Source of the DNA: Streptomyces sp. SirexAA-E
GTDB lineage: Bacteria; Actinomycetota; Actinomycetes; Streptomycetales; Streptomycetaceae
Direction of reading: 5' to 3'
NCBI RefSeq assembly: GCF_000177195.2
Contig: NC_015953.1
Coordinates: 496,001-560,000 of the forward strand
DNA: 64,000 nt
Of the stretch, positions 31,594 to 38,824 are shown piece by piece (the first letter of the stretch is position 1; each line of letters begins with the position of its first letter). Position numbers and translations under genes: made by a program. The notes under the pieces were generated by a model. That model was given only the letters and a program-made list of their open reading frames with translations. It was not told the origin of the DNA and did no database searches.

Positions 31594-33741
31594 GTGCAGC
31601 ACGCACACGCGCACCGGCTGACGACGGTGGACGAGGTCGAGACGGCTGTCGGCCGTCCCGCGCCGATGGTCATGCGCAAGCAGATCGGCGCCCTCGACGA
31701 GGGGTGCCGGACCGTTCTCGCCCGGTGCCCGATCGCGGCCTTCGGCTACCGGGATGCCGACGGGACCAGCAGGACGGTCTTCGTCGGGGGCGCGGCGGGG
31801 TTCGCACACGTCCACTCGCCCACACGGATCTCGTTCCCCCTACCCGGGCCCGGCGCCCCGCGCGGTCCGGTCTCGCTCTTCTTCCTCCTGCCGGGCGTCG
31901 GGGAGATCCTGCGGGTCAACGGTTCGGTGGCCGCGCGGAAGGGGGCGGAGACGGTCGTGGACATCGCCGAGGCGTACGTCCACTGCGCGCAGGCCGTCCT
32001 CCGGTCCCGCCTCTGGCAGCCGCCCGCCCCGGCCGGCCCGGCCGCCGGGATCAAGGGTGACGGGCCGTTGGGCCGGCCCGGTGTCGCCGAGTTCCTGGCC
32101 GCGGCACCGTTCCTCGCCCTGTCCACGTGGGACGCGTCCGGAGGGAGCGACACGAGTCCGCGCGGGGACCGGCGGGCGGCTGCGCGGATCCTGGACAGCC
32201 GCACGCTCCTCATCCCGGACCGGAGGGGCAACAAGCGCGCCGACACCCTCCGCAACCTGCTCCAGGACGACCGGCTCTCGTTCGCCGCGCTCGTGCCGGG
32301 GCGCAGCGGCGTGCTGCACGTCCACGGCCGGGGCGCGATCACCGACGACCCCGCGCTGCTGGAGACCATGGCGCTGCGCGGTGTGCCCCCGCACCTGGGG
32401 CTGCTCGTCGACGTCGAGCACGCCGAGGTGACCGGCAGCGACGCCGTGGCGCGCTCGCGGCTGTGGAGCCCCGGCGCACACCTGGAGAGCGGTGCGGTAC
32501 CGGACCTGATGGCGCTCGCGGGCCGACACCTCGCCGCCAACGCGGTCGAGGGCGGCGGCGGTTCGCCCGCGTTCCTGCTGAGGGCCCTCGGGGCTCTGCC
32601 CGGGATGCCCCGGCTGTTGCGGCTGGTGATGAACCGCGCCTACCGGTCCGGGCTGCGGAAGGAGGGGTACGAGGACGTGGAGCCCGGCACGGGCCTACGC
32701 CTGGCCGGTGCGGGCGGGGCCGGGAGTCCCCTGGGGGAGGTGCGCGTGGCCGAGGTACGCAGGGAGACACCGAGCGCCGTCACCCTGGTGCTGGAGGACG
32801 CCGACGAGAAGCCGGGGCCGTTCGACTTCCGGCCCGGCCAGTTCTTCACGCTCGTGGCCGACATCGACGGGCGCCCGGTGCGACGGGCCTACTCGGCTTC
32901 GTCGGCACCCGGCTCGTCCCGGCTCGAGGTGACGGTCAAGCACATCGAGGGCGGCCGCTTCTCCACCCATGTTCACCGGGATCTCCGCGCCGGGGACCGC
33001 ATCGCGCTGAGGGGCCCGTCGGGATCCTTCCACGCCGGGCCGAGCCTCGGGGACGACGTCGTCCTCGTCGCGGCGGGCAGCGGCGTGACGCCGATGATGA
33101 GCATGATCCGTACGCGGCTCGCCACCCGGCCGGACCGTGGCCGGATCGCGCTGCTCTACAGCAGCCGCAGCGAGGAGGAGGTCATCTTCGCCGACGAGCT
33201 GACCCGGCTGGAGAAGGAACACCCCGGACGGCTGTCGGTCACCCACGTACTGACCCGCCGGGACGGGCGGCTCGACGCGGACGGCGTGCGCCGCTGGATC
33301 ACCGGCCTGTCCGCGGCCCGGGACGCGCACTACTACGTCTGCGGCCCCGGACCGCTGACGGACACCGTCCGGGACGTCCTGGGACGGCTCCGGGTCCCGG
33401 ACGAGCGGGTGCACCACGAGCGCTACAGCGGCGGAGCGGACACCGGGACCGCGGTCACGGAGCCGCAGGAGATGACCGTCGAGGAGGACGGGCGCCTCGT
33501 CGGCACGGTGGTGGTCGAGCCCGGCCTGACGCTCCTCGACGCCGGACTCGCCGCGGGCATCGCGATGCCGCACTCCTGCACGGTGGGGAACTGCGGCGAC
33601 TGCGTGGTGCGGCTCCGCGGCGGTGAGGTCACGCAGAACGAGCCGAACTGCCTCACGCCACGGCAGAAGGCCGACGGCTACGTCCTGACGTGCGTCGGCC
33701 GTCCCCTGTCCGGGGTCATCCTCGACATCACGGACCCGTGA
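31594..33741 (+). CDS. PNPOx-PNPOx-ferredoxin reductase-[2Fe-2S] ferredoxin fusion
   Basis: This 715-residue protein starts at GTG 31594 behind GAGAGGAA. Residues about 20-145 and 155-330 are two PNPOx-like split barrels (TVLARCPIAAFGYRDADGTS; FLALSTWDASGGSDTSPRGD, GNKRADTLRNLLQDDRLSFA). Residues about 378-470 form an FAD domain (FDFRPGQFFTLV, RRAYSASSAPGS), followed by an NAD(P) domain (VVLVAAGSGVTPMMSMIRTR, HYYVCGPGPLTDTV). The last 85 residues hold a plant-type 2Fe-2S ferredoxin with CTVGNCGDC and YVLTC. Electrons would run NAD(P)H to FAD to 2Fe-2S, and possibly to a flavin on the N-terminal barrels. It is co-transcribed with the siderophore reductase; its substrate is unknown. Confidence 0.88.
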   Translation: MQHAHAHRLTTVDEVETAVGRPAPMVMRKQIGALDEGCRTVLARCPIAAFGYRDADGTSRTVFVGGAAGFAHVHSPTRISFPLPGPGAPRGPVSLFFLLPGVGEILRVNGSVAARKGAETVVDIAEAYVHCAQAVLRSRLWQPPAPAGPAAGIKGDGPLGRPGVAEFLAAAPFLALSTWDASGGSDTSPRGDRRAAARILDSRTLLIPDRRGNKRADTLRNLLQDDRLSFAALVPGRSGVLHVHGRGAITDDPALLETMALRGVPPHLGLLVDVEHAEVTGSDAVARSRLWSPGAHLESGAVPDLMALAGRHLAANAVEGGGGSPAFLLRALGALPGMPRLLRLVMNRAYRSGLRKEGYEDVEPGTGLRLAGAGGAGSPLGEVRVAEVRRETPSAVTLVLEDADEKPGPFDFRPGQFFTLVADIDGRPVRRAYSASSAPGSSRLEVTVKHIEGGRFSTHVHRDLRAGDRIALRGPSGSFHAGPSLGDDVVLVAAGSGVTPMMSMIRTRLATRPDRGRIALLYSSRSEEEVIFADELTRLEKEHPGRLSVTHVLTRRDGRLDADGVRRWITGLSAARDAHYYVCGPGPLTDTVRDVLGRLRVPDERVHHERYSGGADTGTAVTEPQEMTVEEDGRLVGTVVVEPGLTLLDAGLAAGIAMPHSCTVGNCGDCVVRLRGGEVTQNEPNCLTPRQKADGYVLTCVGRPLSGVILDITDP

Positions 33742-33756
33742 CCGCCGGCCGACGCG

Positions 33757-35274
33757 TCAGGGGACCCGCACCCAGTCCAGGGTGCGTTCCACGGCCTTCT
33801 GCCAGCCCGCGTAGCCTTCCGCGCGCCGCTCCTCGGACCACTGGGGCTGCCACCGCTTCGACTCGTCCCACTGGGTGCGCAGTTCGTCGGTGTCCCGCCA
33901 GAACCCGACGGCCAGCCCCGCCGCGTAGGCGGCGCCCAGGGCGGTCGTCTCGGCGACGACGGGGCGGCTGACGGGTACGCCGAGGATGTCGGCCTGGATC
34001 TGCATGCAGAGGTCGTTGGCGGTGACACCGCCGTCGACCTTGAGCACGTCGAGGTGGACGCCGGAGTCCCGCTCCATGGCCTCGACGACGTCGCGGCTCT
34101 GGTAGCAGATGGACTCCAGCGTCGCCCTCGCCAGGTGGGCGTTGTCGTTGTACCTCGCCAGCCCGACGATGGCCCCCCGGGCGTCGGAGCGCCAGTACGG
34201 GGCGAACAGGCCCGAGAACGCGGGGACGAAGTACACGCCGCCGTTGTCCTCGACGGTACGGGCGAGTTCCTCGCTCTCGGGAGCGGACTTGATGATCTTC
34301 ATCTGGTCGCGCAGCCACTGTACGGCGGACCCGGTCACGGCGATGGAGCCCTCCAGCGCGTACACCACCGGGCTGTCACCGAACTTGTACGCCACGGTGG
34401 TGAGCAGGCCGTGCTGGGAGCGGACCAGTTCCGTACCGGTGTTCAGCACCAGGAAGTTGCCGGTGCCGTAGGTGTTCTTCGCCTCGCCGGGCGCGAAGCA
34501 GACCTGGCCGACGGTGGCCGCGTGCTGGTCGCCGAGGACCCCGGTGATGGGGACGGCGCCGCGCAGCGGCCGGGAGGTGCGGGTCACGCCGAAGGCTTCG
34601 GGGTCCGACGAGGGGTTGATCGTGGGAAGCATCGCCCGGGGGATGCCGAAGAATCCCAGGAGTTCGTCGTCCCAGTCGAGGGTTTCCAGGTCCATCAGCA
34701 TGGTCCGGCTCGCGTTGGTCACGTCGGTGGCGTGGATGCCGCCGTCGGGTCCGCCGGTCAGGTTCCACAGCACCCAGGCGTCCGTGTTGCCGAAGAGGGC
34801 GTTGCCCGCCTCCGCGGCCTCCCGTACGCCGTCGACGTTCTCCAGGATCCACTGGATCTTGCCGGCGGAGAAGTAGGTGGCCGGCGGCAGCCCTGCCTTG
34901 CGGCGGATGACGTCGCCGCGTCCGGTGCGTTCGAGGTCGGCCGCGATGGCGTCGGTCCTGGTGTCCTGCCACACGATGGCGTTGTAGTAGGGCCGCCCGT
35001 TGCGCGGGTCCCAGACCACCGTGGTCTCGCGCTGGTTGGTGATGCCGATGGCCGCCAGGTCGTTCGCCGACAGGCCGCCGAACCGCAGGGCGTTCTGCAT
35101 CACCGAGTTGGTGCGCTCCCAGATCTCCACCGGGTCGTGCTCCACCCAGCCGGAGCGGGGCAGGACCTGGGCGTGTTCCAGCTGGTGCTTGGCGACCTCG
35201 TTGCCGCCGTGGTCGAAGACCATGAATCGGGTGCTGGTGGTCCCTTGGTCCACCGCGCCGATGAAGTCCGCCAT
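33757..35274 (-). CDS. glpK: Glycerol kinase
   Basis: This 505-residue protein of standard length belongs to the FGGY kinase family. [20 protein letters not shown] is phosphate loop 1, [16 protein letters not shown] and [20 protein letters not shown] follow, and [27 protein letters not shown] and [20 protein letters not shown] are the remaining signatures. It makes sn-glycerol 3-phosphate from glycerol and ATP. It lies directly downstream of glpF (27 bp gap) in one operon. No glpD or gylR-type regulator is adjacent within the window. Confidence 0.95.
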   Translation of the reverse strand: MADFIGAVDQGTTSTRFMVFDHGGNEVAKHQLEHAQVLPRSGWVEHDPVEIWERTNSVMQNALRFGGLSANDLAAIGITNQRETTVVWDPRNGRPYYNAIVWQDTRTDAIAADLERTGRGDVIRRKAGLPPATYFSAGKIQWILENVDGVREAAEAGNALFGNTDAWVLWNLTGGPDGGIHATDVTNASRTMLMDLETLDWDDELLGFFGIPRAMLPTINPSSDPEAFGVTRTSRPLRGAVPITGVLGDQHAATVGQVCFAPGEAKNTYGTGNFLVLNTGTELVRSQHGLLTTVAYKFGDSPVVYALEGSIAVTGSAVQWLRDQMKIIKSAPESEELARTVEDNGGVYFVPAFSGLFAPYWRSDARGAIVGLARYNDNAHLARATLESICYQSRDVVEAMERDSGVHLDVLKVDGGVTANDLCMQIQADILGVPVSRPVVAETTALGAAYAAGLAVGFWRDTDELRTQWDESKRWQPQWSEERRAEGYAGWQKAVERTLDWVRVP

Positions 35275-35301
35275 GATGTGCCACCTCTCCGGACGGTGCC
35301 G

Positions 35302-36147
35302 TCAGTCCTTGGATGCCGGGGCGCGTCCCGCCGGCTCGGGTACCGGGGTGGGCAGGAACCGGCCGACGAGCCCCTTGTACAGCCCCGCGCCGAGCAGGCC
35401 GCCGACCAGCGGGCCCACGATGGGCACCCAGAAGTAGAGATTGCCGTACTGATCGCGCCACGCCCCGTCGTACCCGGTGATGAAGCTCGCCAGCCGGGGG
35501 CCGAAGTCACGGGCCGGGTTGATCGCGTAGCCCGCGTTTGTTCCCCAGGCCATACCGATGGCGACCACGATCAGACCGGTGATGAACGGGCCCAGGTTCG
35601 CGCCCGGCGGTGTGTTGAGCATGTCGGTGACGGCCATGATCAGCAGCAGCAGGATGGCGGTGCCGATCACCTGGTCGCGGAAGGCACCCCACTCATGGAC
35701 GGGCAGCGCCGGATTGCCGTTGGCCGGGAGTGTGGAGAACACCGTCTGCGTCTTGACGGTGTGCCCGGGGTCGGCCTTCGCCAGCGCCTCGCTGTAGTTC
35801 CAGCGGACCAGCAGCGCGGCCACGAACGCGCCGGCCGTCTGGGCCAGTGCGTAGGGCGCCACCTTGCTCCACGCGAATCCCCTGAACGCGGCGAGCGCGA
35901 GGGTCACCGCGGGATTGAGGTGGGCACCGCTCAGCCGGGCCGCCACGTAGACACCCAGGGTGACACCGAGCCCCCAGGCCCAGGCGATGCTGTCGTGGTC
36001 CCCGAGCCCGCCGGGCGGGTCCGTCAACGCCCCGCCCGCGGCCACCTGGGCCACCACGCCGCATCCGAAGAGGATGAGGATCATCGTGCCCGCGAACTCG
36101 GCCGACAACTCGCCGATCAGTCCGGATCTCATGCGTCGCTCAGCCAT
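35302..36147 (-). CDS. glpF: Glycerol uptake facilitator (aquaglyceroporin)
   Basis: This 281-residue MIP-family channel has six membrane helices and two NPA boxes: SGAHLNPAVTLALAAFRGF at about residues 72-90 and YAINPARDFGPRLASFITG at about 205-223. The aspartate after the second NPAR is the glycerol-channel marker that separates GlpF from water-selective aquaporins. It mediates facilitated diffusion of glycerol. It is the first gene of a glpFK operon. The long upstream gap could hold its promoter and a regulator site. Confidence 0.93.
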   Translation of the reverse strand: MAERRMRSGLIGELSAEFAGTMILILFGCGVVAQVAAGGALTDPPGGLGDHDSIAWAWGLGVTLGVYVAARLSGAHLNPAVTLALAAFRGFAWSKVAPYALAQTAGAFVAALLVRWNYSEALAKADPGHTVKTQTVFSTLPANGNPALPVHEWGAFRDQVIGTAILLLLIMAVTDMLNTPPGANLGPFITGLIVVAIGMAWGTNAGYAINPARDFGPRLASFITGYDGAWRDQYGNLYFWVPIVGPLVGGLLGAGLYKGLVGRFLPTPVPEPAGRAPASKD

Positions 36148-37061
36148 GGGAGCTCGCCCTCCGCCGGCTGAACCGGCCCTCGATTACCCGAGCAATGTCA
36201 GTAGGCTAAGACCCCGGAACAAAGTGCGCATATCAGGATGAAGCCGGACCGGGGCCCCTCCGGCGACGACGTGGCCCGACCGGGCTCCGCCATCACCTCG
36301 GCTGGTCCCCCGCGATGGCGGTGACCGGTCGGAGTCGTTCCCGGGCGTGATGAAGAGCCCGGCGTGGGTACCTCCGAAGAGTCCCGGCACGTGACGGCGG
36401 CGGGTACGCGTACGTGACTTTCCGGCCACACGCCACCGCGCAGGCCGGTCGACCGCGGCCGGTCCGCGACCCCGGTCCGGGAAGCCCGCGGTGAAGACCG
36501 CGAAGCGGCCCCGTCGCGCCCGGGAACGTTATCCGGGTGCCCGGTCGTTCATCGGCCCGCACGAAAGGACCGGGAAATCCGATCTCGATCTCCGGCCGGA
36601 CACGGGAGTGAAGGCGGAACAGGTCGTACACAATGTCCTTCACCGATCCGCGCCGTCACGACGGGAGTTCCTTCCGTAAGGGCACGGCCGTTAGCGAGGT
36701 CGACTTGCCGGGACCGTAGCGGTGATCCGTGGCACCAGGGGCGGAAGAACTGCGCGGGCTCGGGCGCCGCCCTTTCCGTTTCAGGTTCTTCACCGTCCGC
36801 TCGCGGGCTCCGCCGTCCGGTCGCGAGGTGCGCCGACCGGAAAGGGCAGCCGCCGCAGCCTGCGGCATCACGGGGGCGTCGCCCTTTGTAGCCAGGCGAA
36901 CACTTCTCGTCAACCACGGTCGTCCCGCGCGGAAAAGCCTTCGTTGCAGACGGAAGCTTTAACGATGTTTTGGCAGGCCAGGCGCGCAGAACCAGCGTAA
37001 AACGGATAACCCCGAGGCTGGGACTCCCCAATCAGCACATCGTGGGCTTAACTTATGTCTC
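36148..37061. other. 914-bp gene-poor region between glpF and the Pro/Gln-rich protein gene
   Basis: No open frame shows convincing protein character or codon bias; frames such as 36549-37031 (-) are rich in isolated Arg/Pro/Ser and lack a family. The region has patches of lower GC, a perfect 10-bp inverted repeat (GCCCTTTCCG at 36769-36778, complement at 36838-36847) and AT-rich sequence around 36945-37060. It must contain the promoters of glpF and of the gene at 37062. A non-coding RNA or degraded gene is possible. Confidence 0.4.
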
Positions 37062-37580
37062 ATGACCTCCCCCCGCTCCACCTACGGCGGCGGTTACTAC
37101 GCCGCGCCGTCGTTCCCCGACACCCCGATCTACGACTCCCTGGTCGCGGAGCGGGGTACCCCTCAGATCGCACCGATCCGAGTTCCCGCCGCCTACGACA
37201 CCGGCAACAGCTATCTGCCGGCGCTGCCTTCGGCACTTCCGGCCCTGCCGGCGGCCCCGTCCCAGCAGCACACCGGGTCCTACGGCTATCCGCAGCAGAC
37301 GGGGCAGCCGCAGTACCAGAACGCGGGGGCGCAGCAGGCGCCGATGATGCAGCCCGCACAGCTGCACCCGGCGCCGACGCCCTACATCCCGCAGCAGCCT
37401 TCCGCGCCCCGCGGCTATCAGCAGCAGCCGCCGCCCCAGCAGCAACAGCCGCGTCCGGGCACGGGTTACGAGGCGATGCGTCCGGCTTCGCCGCGGCCCG
37501 CTCCGGCGCAGCCGCAGCCGCAGCAGCAGTCGCCGTACGAGGACCCGTACAACCGGCCGTATCAGAGCCGGGGGTACTGA
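37062..37580 (+). CDS. Pro/Gln-rich low-complexity protein (DUF6643-like)
   Basis: This 172-residue protein begins MTSPRSTYGGGYYAAPSFPD, followed by TPIYDSLVAERGTPQIAPIR and VPAAYDTG. This N-terminal block of about 55 residues is strongly conserved in Streptomyces as far as I recognise it. The rest is a disordered tract of Gln, Pro and Tyr (QQPPPQQQQPRPGTGYE). There is no membrane segment. The ATG lies right after TAACTTATGTCTC with no ribosome-binding site, which suggests a leaderless mRNA. The function is unknown; such tails often mediate phase separation or protein-protein contacts. Confidence 0.75.
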   Translation: MTSPRSTYGGGYYAAPSFPDTPIYDSLVAERGTPQIAPIRVPAAYDTGNSYLPALPSALPALPAAPSQQHTGSYGYPQQTGQPQYQNAGAQQAPMMQPAQLHPAPTPYIPQQPSAPRGYQQQPPPQQQQPRPGTGYEAMRPASPRPAPAQPQPQQQSPYEDPYNRPYQSRGY

Positions 37581-37969
37581 GTCGGCGGGCGCGGCGGACG
37601 TCGGCCCCGCCTGGGGGCCTGGTGCGCCACGTCTGTCCGCGTGAGCGGTGCCGCCGGGCCGTGATCCGGCGGCGGCCGTCCGCACGGCGCGCGTGCGCGC
37701 CGGACTCCGCCCGTCCGCCGGGACGGTGGAGGACGCCGCCGTGCCGTGGCGGAGGAACGCGCGGAGCGCATCGCGACCGGGGAGGTCGCTGTCCGCGTGG
37801 CGATGCCGGGCGGAACGGTGCCCGCCTCCGCCGTCGGCCGGGAACTCGCGGGACCACTCGGTTCGTTGGTAGCGCGTGGCCGCTCCCGTCGCCACTGCCG
37901 CGCCTGTCCGGTGGCGGAGGGGACGGGGTGCGGAGTGCTGTGGACGCGCGGGCGCGGACGAGGGGGTGC
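37581..37969. other. Intergenic region with no convincing gene
   Basis: This is 389 bp of GC-rich sequence. A short frame at 37746-37973 (+) overlaps the next start as GTGA, but its composition is unconvincing. No palindrome or terminator of note was seen. Confidence 0.35.
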
Positions 37970-38590
37970 GTGACGGTGCGGGCGATCCTGGGGATCCGCC
38001 GGTGGCGGCACAATCCCCTGTGCAGGCCCACCGACCGCCACGAGGCGTGGCTGGGGCTGTCCGCCCTGCTGCTGATGCTGGTGGTGGCCCCGCTGCTCGG
38101 CCGGCTGTGCGGTTCGCTCACCGGTGACGCCCTCCAGGAGGCGGTCAGGACCCAGCGCGCCCACCGCCATCTGACGACGGCCGTCGTGGTCCGCGAGGCC
38201 CCTGACAGCACGTCACCCTTCGCCCGTCCCGCAGAGGATGTCGTGACGGAGGCCACCACCCGTGTCTCGGTGGCGGCCGTCTGGACGGCGCCGGACGGCA
38301 CCGCGCGTGCGGGCACGCTCTCGACGACGTCCGAGACGACCGCCCCCGGCACCCGGATCCGCCTCTGGACGGACGACCGCGGCGCTCCCGCGATGCGCCC
38401 CATGGACGCCTCGGCCGCTCGTGCCCACGCGGCGCTGGCCGGTGTCGGTGTGACGCTGCTCGCGGCCGGGCTGGTGGAGGCGGCCCGGAGACTGGCCGTA
38501 CGGCTCATGATGCGACGGAGGTACCAGCTCATCGACCGGGCCTGGGCCGAAACCGGGCCCGACTGGGGCAGAACGGGTACGGGCACCTGA
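37970..38590 (+). CDS. Rv1733c-like two-helix membrane protein
   Basis: This 206-residue protein starts at GTG 37970 behind GAGGGGG (a second GTG lies at 37976). MTVRAILGIRRWRHNPLCRP, TDRHEAWLGL is followed by a first membrane helix (SALLLMLVVAPLLGRLC). An extracellular strand-rich domain (TTRVSVAAVWTAPDGTARAG, GTRIRLWTDDRGAPAM) precedes a second helix (AALAGVGVTLLAAGLVEAAR) and a basic tail. WRxNPLxRxxDRxEAW and the GxxVxIWxDxxG-like segment mark the Rv1733c family of actinobacterial membrane proteins, of unknown function. Monocistronic. Confidence 0.8.
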   Translation: MTVRAILGIRRWRHNPLCRPTDRHEAWLGLSALLLMLVVAPLLGRLCGSLTGDALQEAVRTQRAHRHLTTAVVVREAPDSTSPFARPAEDVVTEATTRVSVAAVWTAPDGTARAGTLSTTSETTAPGTRIRLWTDDRGAPAMRPMDASAARAHAALAGVGVTLLAAGLVEAARRLAVRLMMRRRYQLIDRAWAETGPDWGRTGTGT

Positions 38591-38824
38591 CCCCGGGGGC
38601 GCGGTGTCCGACGGGGGGCGCCCCGGCGCGCTCACGAAGGAGACCGGGAGCCGGCCGACCCGTCAACCCGCACCCGCGACGCGCGCTACGGTGGACCGGC
38701 CGGCCCGACTCCTCCGGCAGAGGCTGACGCCGAGCCGCCGGGCAGCCGCGGCGAGGACAGCGGCACGGCATGCGGACAGGCACGAGGCAGCGCACACGGC
38801 ACGAGGCGGGGGCACAGCAGCACC

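Noticed and set aside
34054..36171. Long open frame on the + strand opposite glpK/glpF
   Set aside because: It shadows two unambiguous glycerol genes and has no family features.
36549..37031. 160-codon frame on the - strand in the 36.1-37.1 kb gap
   Set aside because: The codon usage is not biased, no family is recognised and no ribosome-binding site is present.
37746..37973. Short frame overlapping the Rv1733c-like start as GTGA
   Set aside because: Its C-terminal half (RGRSRRHCRACPVAEGTGCG) looks like random GC-rich translation, and the overlap may be chance.
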